Part shown: in pieces, positions 1-7,793 of the stretch
Layout: the number at the start of each line of letters is the position of its first letter
How positions within the stretch are numbered: the first letter of the stretch is position 1
Source of the DNA: Oscillospiraceae bacterium
GTDB taxonomy: Bacteria > Bacillota > Clostridia > Oscillospirales > Oscillospiraceae
Reading direction: 5' to 3'
NCBI GenBank assembly: GCA_017465745.1
Contig: JAFTVM010000018.1
Coordinates: forward strand, 1-32,998
DNA length: 32,998 nt
Notes under the pieces: model-generated
Seen by the model: the letters and a program-made list of their open reading frames with translations, nothing else
Databases searched by the model: none
What the model was told of the DNA's origin: nothing
Program-made: the position numbers and the translations under genes

Positions 1-139
1 AGGGGACGGGTTCCCCGTCCCGTGAACCTTCCGATTACGAATTCGCCGATACAAATGTCAATTCGCCAGGTTTTACCGCCGGGACGGGCGACCCGTCCCC
101 TACAATTGAAAACGTTAAGTGTACGACAAACTACAATTT
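1..139 (-). repeat. 177-bp palindromic element, copy 1 (cut by window start)
   Basis: This is the reverse orientation of the element found complete at 24685 and 30215. The last 139 bases are present, ending in the terminal repeat AAACTACAATTT; about 38 bases lie outside the window. It contains the two GC-rich hairpins built on GGGACGGG/CCCGTCCC. One clear difference from the other copies is in a hairpin loop (TCG instead of TCA). It lies 17 bp before the likely TTG start of the YihY-type gene, and its open frame runs without a stop into that gene. Confidence 0.9.
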
Positions 140-156
140 ACCTTCGGGGTGGTAAT

Positions 157-921
157 TTGCGCGGAAATCTGCGGGTTTTATTTGAGAAGATAAATGCCAT
201 GGAGATCCCCCTCCATGGGGCGAATACTTCCTATTTTATGGTGCTGTCGGCGTTTCCGGCGCTGGTTCTGGTGCTGGGGCTGCTGCGGTACACGGCGCTG
301 GAGCCGGGGGATCTGATGGAGCTGTGCCGGGCTTTTCTGCCGGAGGCGCTTCATGAGTTTGCCTGGGAGATGATCGCCCGGACCGATGCCGGGGCGTCCC
401 GGTCTGCCCTGTCTGTTTCAGCCCTGACGGCCCTGTGGTCCGCGGGGCGGGGGATGTACGGAATCCTGCGGGGGCTTAACGCCGTGGCGGGATTTCCGGA
501 GGACCGGAGCTGGCTGCGGGTACGCATCGTCAGCGCGGGGTATACGCTGCTGTTCATCCTGGTGCTGCTGATGACCCTGACCTTCCATGTATTTGGCGGA
601 AGAGCGCTGAAGCTGCTGGAGGACTTCGGCATCACAGGGCTGGGCGGGCTGCGCTTTGTGGTGCTGCTGCTGGCTCAGACGTTCGTGTTCTGTGCCATGT
701 ACCGGTTTCTACCCAGCAGGCCCGTCCGGGTGGGGGCGTGCTTCCCCGGGGCGGTGCTGGCGAGTTTGGGCTGGACGGCGGTGTCCGCCGGGTTTTCCTG
801 GTACGCAGGCCGCTTCCCCGGCGGCATGTACCTGGCGGTGATGGCGATGGTGTGGCTGTATGTGTGCGTGTGCATCATCTTCGCCGGAGCGGCGCTGAAC
901 CGTTTTTTGATGGAAAGATAG
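157..921 (+). CDS. YihY/virulence factor BrkB family membrane protein
   Basis: This 254-residue polytopic membrane protein is of the YihY/BrkB type, once mis-called ribonuclease BN; its biochemical role is unsettled. The N-terminal signature SYFMVLSAFPALVLVLG matches the family's conserved first membrane segment. It is followed by hydrophobic stretches including LLFILVLLMTLTF, VVLLLAQTFVFC and a C-terminal MAMVWLYVCVCIIFAGAALN. The frame is open back to an ATG at 22, but residues before about 157 would be encoded by the repeat. I therefore prefer TTG at 157, with GGGGTGG a few bases upstream. That gives a normal but slightly short N-terminus. An ATG at 199 would cut into the usual start. If native coding sequence exists left of the window, the element could instead be inserted inside the gene. 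Confidence 0.7.
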   Translation: MRGNLRVLFEKINAMEIPLHGANTSYFMVLSAFPALVLVLGLLRYTALEPGDLMELCRAFLPEALHEFAWEMIARTDAGASRSALSVSALTALWSAGRGMYGILRGLNAVAGFPEDRSWLRVRIVSAGYTLLFILVLLMTLTFHVFGGRALKLLEDFGITGLGGLRFVVLLLAQTFVFCAMYRFLPSRPVRVGACFPGAVLASLGWTAVSAGFSWYAGRFPGGMYLAVMAMVWLYVCVCIIFAGAALNRFLMER

Positions 922-961
922 GGCAGCACCGGCCCGGGAGCCTTTGGAGCTGCGCCATCAG

Positions 962-990
962 TTGCCATTTTTATGACTTTTTCGTAAATT
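962..990 (+). promoter_or_regulatory. Possible sigma-A promoter for the DUF5685/J-domain pair
   Basis: TTGCCA at 962-967 is separated by 17 bases from TAAATT at 985-990. Matches to consensus are moderate. The site lies about 65 bases before the start at 1056, in the only gap upstream of the pair. Confidence 0.35.
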
Positions 991-1055
991 TTTCCCCTGT
1001 TTACGCTCTGTTCACAGATAGGAAATAAGATGGATGCAAAAGGAGCGTGAACGTG

Positions 1056-1880
1056 ATGTTTGGATATGTAACGGCCAGTCTCAGCGAGATGACAAAGGAG
1101 CGGCAGGCGCGCTACGGCGGTGTGTACTGCGGCATCTGCCATGCCATCCGGGAGCAGGCCTCCCAGACCGCCCGACTGGGACTCAGCTATGACATGGCCT
1201 TCCTGGCGATCCTGCTGATGAGCCTGTATGAGCCGGAAGAAGAAAGCGGTGTCAACCGCTGCCTGGTGCATCCGAAGCGCCGGGTCAAGATCGACTGTGA
1301 ATACGTCCGCTATGCCGCGGACATGAATGTGGCCCTGGCCTACTACAACTGCCTGGATGACTGGCAGGACGACGGGAAGAAGCACGCGAAGCTCCTGGCT
1401 GGGGTCTTTGGAAAGACCTGCCCGGAGATCGAAAAGAAGTATCCCCGCCAGTGCGCCGCCATCCGGGACTGTATCGCAGCCCTGAGTGAGCTGGAAAAGG
1501 CAAACTGCCCCAATCCCGACGAGCCGGCAAACTGCTTCGGCAGGCTTATGGCCGAGATCCTGGTATACCGGGAGGATCTGTGGGCGCAGACCCTGCGGCA
1601 GATGGGCTTCCATCTGGGCCGGTTCATCTACCTGGCCGACGCTGCGGTGGACTACCGGAGGGATAAGAGAAAAGGAAAGTACAATCCCTACATTGCCATG
1701 GGTTCCGACGAGGACTGGAAGCGGTGGGAGGAATACCTGGTGCTGGCCCTGGGCCGGTGCACCCGGGAATATGAAAAGCTGCCCCTGGTTCAGGATAAGG
1801 ACATCCTGGACAATATCCTGTACTCCGGCGTGTGGAGCAGCCTGAATGGAATGCGGAAAAAAGCGGAGGACGAAGCATGA
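1056..1880 (+). CDS. DUF5685-like protein of unknown function
   Basis: This 274-residue, probably cytoplasmic protein resembles the DUF5685 family of Firmicutes by its opening MFGYVTASL and the nearby YCGIC motif (Cys25, Cys28), followed by a conserved-looking VHPKRR segment. There is no signal peptide or membrane segment. Many acidic and helical stretches and a [11 protein letters not shown] segment suggest an all-alpha fold, possibly metal-binding. The ATG at 1056 is preferred because AAAGGAG ends 10 bases upstream; GTG codons at 1047 and 1053 are in frame but less like the family start. The last bases overlap the next gene in an ATGA, so it is probably translationally coupled to the J-domain protein. 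The function is unknown, and a chaperone-linked role is only inferred from coupling. Confidence 0.75.
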   Translation: MFGYVTASLSEMTKERQARYGGVYCGICHAIREQASQTARLGLSYDMAFLAILLMSLYEPEEESGVNRCLVHPKRRVKIDCEYVRYAADMNVALAYYNCLDDWQDDGKKHAKLLAGVFGKTCPEIEKKYPRQCAAIRDCIAALSELEKANCPNPDEPANCFGRLMAEILVYREDLWAQTLRQMGFHLGRFIYLADAAVDYRRDKRKGKYNPYIAMGSDEDWKRWEEYLVLALGRCTREYEKLPLVQDKDILDNILYSGVWSSLNGMRKKAEDEA

Positions 1881-2542
1881 TCGAAGATCCTTATAAAGTG
1901 TTGGGGGTCGGCCCCGACGCCTCCGATGAGGAGATAAAAAAGGCGTACCGTCGCCTTGCAAAGAAATACCACCCCGATCTGAATCCCGGTGACGAGGAAG
2001 CCGCCCGGAAGATGAAGGAGGTCAATGCCGCCTACGAGCAGATCAAGAATCCGCAGCCCCAGGGCTATGGCGGCGGCTACAGCGGCCAGAGCAGCCAGGG
2101 CGGCTACGGCTACAATCCCTTTGGCGGTTATGGCTGGAGCGGCTACGGCGGCTACCAGCAGCAGACCCAGTACGCCGACCAGTACCAGCAGGCGGCGGCC
2201 CAGTACATCCGTTTCGGCCAGTATCAGCAGGCGCTGAACGCCCTGGAGAATTCTTCCCAGCGGGGTGCCCACTGGTACTACCTCAGCGCCCGTGCCCATG
2301 ACGGCCTGGGCAATCAGGTGACGGCTCTGGAGCACATCCGCCGGGCGGTGAGCATGGACCCGGACAACCAGCAGTACCTGAACCTGCTGAACCAGATCGA
2401 GTACGGCGGCAGCGACTACCGCCAGACGGCCGGCAATTTCGGCGGCTTCAATATGCGGCTGGATCCCTGCTCCGGCATGTGTCTGTGCTATCTGGCGAAT
2501 ATCTTCTGCTGCGGCGGAAGAATGCCGATCATTTGCTGCTGA
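1877..2542 (+). CDS. J-domain (DnaJ-like) protein with TPR-like C-terminus and Cys-rich tail
   Basis: This 221-residue co-chaperone-like protein has a J-domain at residues 3-63 with the HPD motif at 32-34, which is expected to stimulate a DnaK ATPase. A Gly/Tyr/Gln-rich low-complexity linker follows (about 70-115), then a TPR-like helical repeat (about 116-190) containing YQQAL and the [15 protein letters not shown] pattern. The last 25 residues are Cys-rich (MCLCY, FCCGG, ICC). It lacks the DnaJ zinc finger and substrate-binding domains, so it is not the housekeeping DnaJ. ATG at 1877 overlaps the preceding TGA, and the upstream gene's 3' end contains AGGACGAAG as a weak ribosome site. The J-domain identification is secure, but the client is unknown. 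Confidence 0.85.
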   Translation: MIEDPYKVLGVGPDASDEEIKKAYRRLAKKYHPDLNPGDEEAARKMKEVNAAYEQIKNPQPQGYGGGYSGQSSQGGYGYNPFGGYGWSGYGGYQQQTQYADQYQQAAAQYIRFGQYQQALNALENSSQRGAHWYYLSARAHDGLGNQVTALEHIRRAVSMDPDNQQYLNLLNQIEYGGSDYRQTAGNFGGFNMRLDPCSGMCLCYLANIFCCGGRMPIICC

Positions 2543-2588
2543 CAAGTCAGTGTCATTGTACACCGGCTCGACGCGTTTTGAGACAGAA

Positions 2589-2632
2589 AAACCGCCTGAG
2601 AGGCTTTGATGCTTCTCAGGCGGTTTCTTTTT
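2589..2632. terminator. Bidirectional rho-independent terminator
   Basis: A 16-bp stem (AAACCGCCTGAGAGGC at 2589-2604 paired with GCTTCTCAGGCGGTTT at 2611-2626) is followed by CTTTTT. It ends the J-domain operon on the plus strand. It also lies immediately after the stop of rqcP on the minus strand, where A-rich bases before the stem become U-rich in the transcript. Confidence 0.85.
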
Positions 2633-2870
2633 ATACTTCCTTGTACATAGCGGCGGCGTCGTCCTTGCGGACGGTCTCAGCCACCACCAGGACCTCCACG
2701 GCCAGGGTTCGATTACCCAGGGCGATCTCGATCTTATCACCGACTTTCACGTCGTAGCTGGCTTTCACCACGCGGCCGTTGACGCTGATGCGGCCGTTGT
2801 CGCAGGCTTCGTTGGCCACGGTGCGGCGTTTGATGAGACGGGAGACTTTCAGATATTTGTCAAGACGCAT
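2631..2870 (-). CDS. rqcP: S4-domain RNA-binding protein RqcP (YabO)
   Basis: This 79-residue protein consists almost wholly of an S4 RNA-binding domain: MRLDKYLKVSRLIKRRT, then ISVNGRVVK and VGDKIEI. In Bacillus the orthologue (YabO/RqcP) binds the obstructed 50S subunit with RqcH and supports alanine tailing of stalled nascent chains. The position directly downstream of hup, 11 bases away, is the usual Firmicutes order and supports RqcP rather than an Hsp15 paralogue. The ATG at 2870 is preceded by GGAGAAC-type sequence. The stop lies inside the shared terminator. Confidence 0.85.
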   Translation of the reverse strand: MRLDKYLKVSRLIKRRTVANEACDNGRISVNGRVVKASYDVKVGDKIEIALGNRTLAVEVLVVAETVRKDDAAAMYKEV

Positions 2871-2881
2871 GGATGTTCTCC

Positions 2882-3160
2882 TTACTGCTTTGCCACGGTG
2901 TCGCGCAGGGCGGTGCTGGCCTTGAACACGGGGACACAGGTGGCGGGGATCTCCACAGGTTCCTTGGTGCGGGGGTTGCGGCCCACCCGGGCTTCCCGGT
3001 CCTTCACCTCGAAGGTGCCGAAGCCGGACAGCTGGACCTTCTCGCCCCGGACGAGGGAGGCTGTGATGGTGTCCAGAGCGGCATTGAGGACCCGCTCGGT
3101 GTCCTTCTTGGTCATGCCGGTGGCCTGGGCGGCGGCGGCAATGAGTTCGGTCTTGTTCAT
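2882..3160 (-). CDS. hup: HU family DNA-binding protein
   Basis: This 92-residue histone-like protein dimerises and bends DNA non-specifically. The sequence starts MNKTELIAAAAQATGMTKKD, and the HU signature GFGTFEVKDREAR with RNPRTKEP and a hydrophobic FKAS near the C-terminus are all present. The start at 3160 is chosen over an upstream in-frame ATG because the family begins MNK, and AGAGGAAG lies about 8 bases upstream. The gene sits between spoVB and rqcP, in the conserved Firmicutes neighbourhood that usually also carries mazG. A separate promoter probably gives high expression. Confidence 0.93.
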   Translation of the reverse strand: MNKTELIAAAAQATGMTKKDTERVLNAALDTITASLVRGEKVQLSGFGTFEVKDREARVGRNPRTKEPVEIPATCVPVFKASTALRDTVAKQ

Positions 3161-3199
3161 TTGCTGGCTTCCTCTTTCCAATTCAAAAATCGCTGTACC

Positions 3200-3228
3200 A
3201 AAGTAACATATTTTGACCGGAAATGCAA
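3200..3228 (-). promoter_or_regulatory. Possible promoter for hup-rqcP
   Basis: On the minus strand TTGCAT (3228-3223) is followed after 17 bases by TACTTT (3205-3200), preceded by an extended TGT. It lies in the 75-base gap between spoVB and hup, where a strong promoter for HU is expected. The -10 match is weak. Confidence 0.4.
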
Positions 3229-3235
3229 CAACTTT

Positions 3236-4834
3236 TTATCGCAGATGGAGGATTTTTGCGATTTTTTCACCCTTGGGCAGCAGCAGACAGTCTTCCCGGG
3301 TGATGGCCCGCAGAGAAACGGCGGCGATGACATAAACCACCACGCCCACCATGACGGGCAGGGCGCACAGGATCAGGCTGGAGCTGATGCCGGCGATGGT
3401 CTTCAGCACCCACCAGGCGCTCCAGGCGCACACGCCCATGATGCAGGCGGCGACGAAGGGACGGATCAGATTGCGGATGACGGCGGGGGGATGGGAAATC
3501 ACCCGGCGCATGGAGATCAGGTTCAGGATGGAGATGATCAGGTAGCAGCACACAGTGCCCACAGGCGCGCCGAGAATATTGATGGCGGGATTGCCGGTGA
3601 GCAGGAAGATGATGGCCAGCTTCGCCAGACCGCCTACAAATACGTTGATGACGGGGATGGTGGGATGGCCGTGGGCCTGCATCATGGCGTTGGTCAGCAG
3701 CACAATGGCATTGAAGATAATGCTGATGCCCAGGAAGGTCATCAACTGGGTAGCCAGAGCCAGCTTCTCGCCCTCGTAGCCGCCCAGCAATGCGGTGACG
3801 GGCTCGGCCAGGACGGCCAGACCCAGGGCGCAGGGCATACAGATCAGGCCGGTGACACGGGCGGCGGATTCGCCGGTAGCCTGGGCGTTTCTGTGCTCAC
3901 CCAGGGTCAGCTGCGCCGTGATGGCGGGGATGATGGGGATGGTGATGGGATAGATGAAGGAGCAGGGCATGTTGAAGATGGTCTGCGTCATGGAGTAGAT
4001 GCCGCGCATGGTGTCGGCTTCCTCCTGGGCGTAGCCCAGACCCAGCAGCTGACCCATATAGACCTTGGTCTCCAGCATGGTCAGCAGCTGCAGGCCGGCG
4101 GAGCCGATGGTGATGGGCACGGCGATGGCCAGCAGCAGCCTGGCCGTGGCGCCGAAGGAGGTAACGTTCTCGTCGGTGACGGGCAGGATCTTATAGGCTT
4201 TGCGGAAGCAGTTGTACAGATAGATGACGCTCACCAGGCAGCTGACGGTGACGCCCAGGATGGCGCCGCCGGCGGCCAGGGGGACGGAGGCGGTCAGCTT
4301 CAGCAGAGCGATGGCAGCCACCATGCCCACGATGAGCTTGACGGAGGCTTCAATGACCTGGGAGACGGAGGTGGGGAGCATGTCGCTCTGACCCTGGAAG
4401 AAGCCCCGGAAGGAACTCATGACGCAGATGAGCAGCATACTGGGGCCAAGGCAGCCGATGGCGGCCCAGGCGTCGGGCTGGTTCTGGAAGGCGGCCAGCT
4501 GGCGGCAGAACACCGTCATCAGCAAACTGCCGGCGATGCCCAGTCCCAGGAAGATGGTGTGGGCGGTATGGTAGATCCGGCGCACCTGGGCGTAGCGGCC
4601 CTGGGCGCTGGCTTCGGAGATCATGCGGCTCATGGCCACGGGCAGGCCGGCCGTGGAGATCATCAACAGTACGGAGTAGATCTCATAGGCGGTGTTGAAA
4701 TAGCCGAAGCCCTGCTCACCGATGATGGCATTGAGGGGGATCTTGTACACGGCACCGATGACCTTGACGATGGCGTTGGCCATGGCAAGCAGGGCGGTGC
4801 CTTGCAGGAAATTTTGCGCTTTTTTGTCGGACAT
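3236..4834 (-). CDS. spoVB: SpoVB-like polysaccharide/lipid flippase (MOP superfamily)
   Basis: This 532-residue integral membrane protein has about 14 predicted membrane segments and belongs to the polysaccharide-transporter branch related to MurJ and SpoVB. The N-terminus ALLAMANAIVKVIGAVYKIPLNAIIGEQGFGYFNTAYEIY is typical of SpoVB, which is needed for spore cortex formation and is thought to flip lipid-linked precursors. FFQGQSDMLPTSVSQVIE is a second conserved segment. Being upstream of hup and rqcP matches the Bacillus spoVB region, although mazG is absent. The ATG follows AAAGGAGCAAGCT, and the gene starts 11 bases after the amidohydrolase-like gene, so the two are probably co-transcribed. 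Another MurJ-like role in vegetative cells cannot be excluded. Confidence 0.85.
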   Translation of the reverse strand: MSDKKAQNFLQGTALLAMANAIVKVIGAVYKIPLNAIIGEQGFGYFNTAYEIYSVLLMISTAGLPVAMSRMISEASAQGRYAQVRRIYHTAHTIFLGLGIAGSLLMTVFCRQLAAFQNQPDAWAAIGCLGPSMLLICVMSSFRGFFQGQSDMLPTSVSQVIEASVKLIVGMVAAIALLKLTASVPLAAGGAILGVTVSCLVSVIYLYNCFRKAYKILPVTDENVTSFGATARLLLAIAVPITIGSAGLQLLTMLETKVYMGQLLGLGYAQEEADTMRGIYSMTQTIFNMPCSFIYPITIPIIPAITAQLTLGEHRNAQATGESAARVTGLICMPCALGLAVLAEPVTALLGGYEGEKLALATQLMTFLGISIIFNAIVLLTNAMMQAHGHPTIPVINVFVGGLAKLAIIFLLTGNPAINILGAPVGTVCCYLIISILNLISMRRVISHPPAVIRNLIRPFVAACIMGVCAWSAWWVLKTIAGISSSLILCALPVMVGVVVYVIAAVSLRAITREDCLLLPKGEKIAKILHLR

Positions 4835-4845
4835 AGCTTGCTCCT

Positions 4846-6162
4846 TTACTTATCCTCGCTAAACAGCTTGGGCAGGGCGTAGGTGGTCAGCTCTTCCACG
4901 ACGGACTTCAGGTCGATGGTGGGGAACTTGCCATTCTGATACAGGATCCTGCCGCGGACCATGGTCATGGCTACGTCGCCGCCCTTGGCGGAGAAGACCA
5001 GACCGTTATGGACGTTGTGGCAGGGGATCAGGTGGGGGGCGGAGAAGTCGATGAGGCACAGGTCGGCGTCCATACCCTCCTTGATCATACCGCACTCGGT
5101 GGCGCGGCCCTGGGCGCGGGCGCCGCAGACGGTGGCCATCATCAGGGCGGCGGGGCTGGGCAGGGCGGCAGCGTCGCCGGAAGTACTGCGCACAGCCATG
5201 GATGCACCCCGGATCACCTCGAACATATCCAGATTGCCGCACTCGATGGCGCCGCCGGTGCCCAGGGCTACGTTCATACCGGCCTTGACGCAGTCGAGAA
5301 TGGGCGTGGTGGGGCGGCCGGCCTTGGCATCCCGCAGGGGGGTGGCAACGGCGGAGACGCCCTTCTTGCCCAGCAGCCTGCGCTCGTGCTCTTCCAGGCA
5401 GTTGCAGCCGGCGGCGGTGGCGGGGACGGCGAAGAGCCGGTGACAGGCCAGCAGCTCGCCGGGACCCATACCGGTGCGGTCCAGGCAGGACTCCACCTCG
5501 CCCTGGGTCTGGGCCAGATTCAGCTGCATGCCGAGGCCCTGCTCGTGGGCAAAGCCCGCCAGGGCTTCCCAGAGCCTGTAGTTGCTGGTGTACTCGGCGT
5601 GGATACCGGCGTCGATCTTGATGCGGCCGTCTTCGTGATTGTGCCACTTTTCGGTGACCTTCACCAGCTCCCGGCACTGTTCATCGGTGTCAAAGTCGAA
5701 ATCCTCGTTCTGGTCGATGAAGCGGTAGGCGGACAGGGAGAGGTTGCCCTTGATGCCGGATTCTGCCACGGCTTCAGCGGTGGCGGCGGGGTAGTAATAA
5801 TTGTCGGAGACGGAGGTGATTCCGAAGCGAAGGCACTCGGCGATGCCCAGCAGGGCAGAGGCCCTGGCGGCACGGGAGTCCATCTTGGCCTCCTTGCGCA
5901 GCTGGGCGTCCAGGGCTTCCGCGCCGGTCAGGTCATCGCAGAAGCTGCGAAGCGCTGTGGTGGCCAGGGCGGTGTGGCAGTTGATGAGGCCGGGCATGAC
6001 CACCATGCCGGTACCGTCGATGATGGTCTTGGGCGGCTCCTTGGGAGCGACCTTGGAGATGGAGACGATCTTGCCGCCGTCAATGCCCAGGTTCGCGCCG
6101 AAGAGCACGTCCATTTTTTCATTCATGGTCACGATGGTGACGTTGGAAATAAGAGTGTCCAA
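4846..6162 (-). CDS. Amidohydrolase-fold protein (MTA/SAH deaminase-like) lacking metal ligands
   Basis: This 438-residue protein aligns along its length with the TRZ/ATZ-MtaD amidohydrolases: N-terminal beta domain, MPGLINCHT at 56-64, HAEYTSN at 188, a GVSAVATP stretch, LGTGGA at 300-305 and a C-terminal beta return with GMDADLCLID. The residues that bind zinc in active members are changed. The HTH motif reads HTA (Ala65), the later HIH-type motif reads QLN (213-215), the catalytic Glu reads Gln218, and the GTD aspartate is Gly303. His63 and His188 remain. It is probably not a metal-dependent deaminase and may bind a ligand or serve a scaffold or regulatory role. The start is TTG at 6162, with GGAAAGGAAG seven bases upstream. 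It is followed closely by spoVB. Confidence 0.8.
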   Translation of the reverse strand: MDTLISNVTIVTMNEKMDVLFGANLGIDGGKIVSISKVAPKEPPKTIIDGTGMVVMPGLINCHTALATTALRSFCDDLTGAEALDAQLRKEAKMDSRAARASALLGIAECLRFGITSVSDNYYYPAATAEAVAESGIKGNLSLSAYRFIDQNEDFDFDTDEQCRELVKVTEKWHNHEDGRIKIDAGIHAEYTSNYRLWEALAGFAHEQGLGMQLNLAQTQGEVESCLDRTGMGPGELLACHRLFAVPATAAGCNCLEEHERRLLGKKGVSAVATPLRDAKAGRPTTPILDCVKAGMNVALGTGGAIECGNLDMFEVIRGASMAVRSTSGDAAALPSPAALMMATVCGARAQGRATECGMIKEGMDADLCLIDFSAPHLIPCHNVHNGLVFSAKGGDVAMTMVRGRILYQNGKFPTIDLKSVVEELTTYALPKLFSEDK

Positions 6163-6229
6163 AATTAAACTTCCTTTCCTGAAAGTGAAAACTTCAAAAT
6201 TGTGGGGCCGGCAATGCCGGCAAACTAAA

Positions 6230-6257
6230 ATAATACCACAAAAAATTTAATTTTCAA
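6230..6257 (-). promoter_or_regulatory. Promoter upstream of the amidohydrolase-like gene
   Basis: On the minus strand TTGAAA (6257-6252) and TATTAT (6235-6230) are separated by 16 bases. The site lies between hemZ and the amidohydrolase-like gene and would make that gene, and probably spoVB, independent of the recJ-hemZ run. Confidence 0.55.
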
Positions 6258-6267
6258 CTCTCAATTG

Positions 6268-7695
6268 TCAATTTGAAGACATCAGCTCGAACATTTCTTC
6301 TTTCTGCTTCAGGACGTCGTCCAGCATTTCGATGTACTGTTCGGGGAATTTGGGGTTATGGAAGCGCTTGAGGCTGCCGTCGGGGAAATTGACCTTGTTC
6401 ATGCCGCCGCCGCCCAGGGACAGGATGGTGTGGACCTCCTCCATCATGTAGATGTTGTACAGGCAGTCCAGATTGTCCCGGCTCCAGCCCACATTCTCGA
6501 AGGAGCCGGACATGTACTTCTGGCGGTAGAGGTAGTAGGGCTTGTAGCCCAGGGCGGAGAGGGTCTTGTTGGCATAGGCCACCATTTCCGTAACTTCCCC
6601 GGCGGAGGGGAGCTGCACCCGGCGCTCGAAGAGGTCGGCGCCCTTTTTCAGCGCCAGGGTGTGGACGGTGATATTGGCAGGATTCAGGGCGGCCACGGCG
6701 TCGAGAGAACGCTTGAAGCCGTCCAGATCATCGGCGGGAAGCCCGGCGATGAGATCCATGTTGATGGCTTTGAAGCCTGCGTCCACGGCTTCCCGGTATG
6801 CCCGGATCACATCCGCGCCCTTGTGGGGGCGTCCGCAGGCCCGGAGGACATGATCCTCCATGGTCTGGGGGTTGATGGACATCCGGTCGGCGCCGTGCTC
6901 GAAGATGGTGCGCAGCTTCTGCTCGTCCAGGGTGTCGGGGCGTCCGCCCTCCACGGTGAACTCGATGCAGCGGCTCAGGTCGAAGCTGTCGCGAATGGCA
7001 TCCAGAAGAATGGCCATCTGCTCTGCCGACAGGGTGGTGGGGGTGCCGCCGCCAATATAGATTGTACGCACATGGCGGCCGGAATTTGCCAGAAGCCTGC
7101 CGGTGACTTCAATCTCTTTCAGCAGGGACTGGAGATAGGGGTCCAGAAGCTCCGTCCGCTTGCCGATGGAGCGGGAGACAAAGCTGCAATAGGTACAGCG
7201 GGTGGGGCAGAAGGGAATGCCCACGTAGAGGGAAACGTCGGTGGGCTCCAGCAGCTTCGCCGCCGCCACGGTGGATTCAGAGCAGTCGAGAGCCAGCTTG
7301 CGGCGGTCTTCCGTAACGTAGTAAACATCCCGGAGGAGCTTATCGGCAGATTTGGGGGTGCCGCCTTCCAGGATGTGTTTGGTGGTGATCTTTGTGGGAC
7401 GGACGCCGGCCAGGGCACCCCAGGCGGGGGCGTGGTCGAGAAGCTGCACCGCAGCCAGGTAGTAGCTCTGCTGCAGAGCGCGGCGGCGCAGGCGCACGGT
7501 TTCCTCAGCTGCTTTCAGGCGGCGGGAGGCGGTGACGGTGCGGTCGTCCACCATAATTTTGGTGGTGGCGGTGAGCCAGGTGGCACCCCGGTGGAGGGTG
7601 GACACAGCTTCGCCGCCCTGATTGTCCGGAAACAGTGCCATCTGCAGCTGCTCCACGGCATAACGGTCGTCATGACCGATGAGTGTCAGTTTCAT
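6268..7695 (-). CDS. hemZ: Radical SAM coproporphyrinogen III dehydrogenase HemZ
   Basis: This 475-residue radical SAM enzyme is of the HemN/HemZ group, which converts coproporphyrinogen III to protoporphyrinogen IX without oxygen. The [4Fe-4S] motif CPTRCTYC gives Cys163, Cys167 and Cys170. It is followed by IYIGGGTPTTLS and TVEGGRPDTLD, typical of the family, and the C-terminal MSGSFENVGWS segment is HemZ-like. The roughly 150-residue N-terminal extension before the cluster motif is the HemZ hallmark and separates it from HemW. The position after rel, dtd and an MBL hydrolase is the standard Firmicutes neighbourhood. AGGTAA precedes the ATG. Other heme genes are not in the window, so the in vivo substrate is inferred from family. 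Confidence 0.87.
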   Translation of the reverse strand: MKLTLIGHDDRYAVEQLQMALFPDNQGGEAVSTLHRGATWLTATTKIMVDDRTVTASRRLKAAEETVRLRRRALQQSYYLAAVQLLDHAPAWGALAGVRPTKITTKHILEGGTPKSADKLLRDVYYVTEDRRKLALDCSESTVAAAKLLEPTDVSLYVGIPFCPTRCTYCSFVSRSIGKRTELLDPYLQSLLKEIEVTGRLLANSGRHVRTIYIGGGTPTTLSAEQMAILLDAIRDSFDLSRCIEFTVEGGRPDTLDEQKLRTIFEHGADRMSINPQTMEDHVLRACGRPHKGADVIRAYREAVDAGFKAINMDLIAGLPADDLDGFKRSLDAVAALNPANITVHTLALKKGADLFERRVQLPSAGEVTEMVAYANKTLSALGYKPYYLYRQKYMSGSFENVGWSRDNLDCLYNIYMMEEVHTILSLGGGGMNKVNFPDGSLKRFHNPKFPEQYIEMLDDVLKQKEEMFELMSSN

Positions 7696-7733
7696 AAGAT
7701 TACCTCATTATGAATGCGTAATGTAAAATGTTG

Positions 7734-7767
7734 AATGCTGAATCAGGGGATACCACAATTCAGCATT
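7734..7767. repeat. Short AT-rich palindromic repeat (family B, copy 1)
   Basis: Arms AATGCTGAAT (7734-7743) and ATTCAGCATT (7758-7767) can form a 10-bp hairpin in the gap between the MBL hydrolase and hemZ. The same arms and flanking CCACAATTCAGCATT with ATTCTGCATT-like sequence recur inverted at 23289-23346. There is no U-tract directly after the stem, so I do not call it a terminator. Confidence 0.75.
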
Positions 7768-7793
7768 CATAATTCATCATTCTGCATTGCGCA

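Noticed and set aside
2873-4882. Long plus-strand open frame (669 codons) opposite spoVB and hup
   Set aside because: Antisense to well-supported genes; composition is Gly/Asp/His/Gln-rich as expected for the reverse of GC-rich codons, and no ribosome site or family motif is present.
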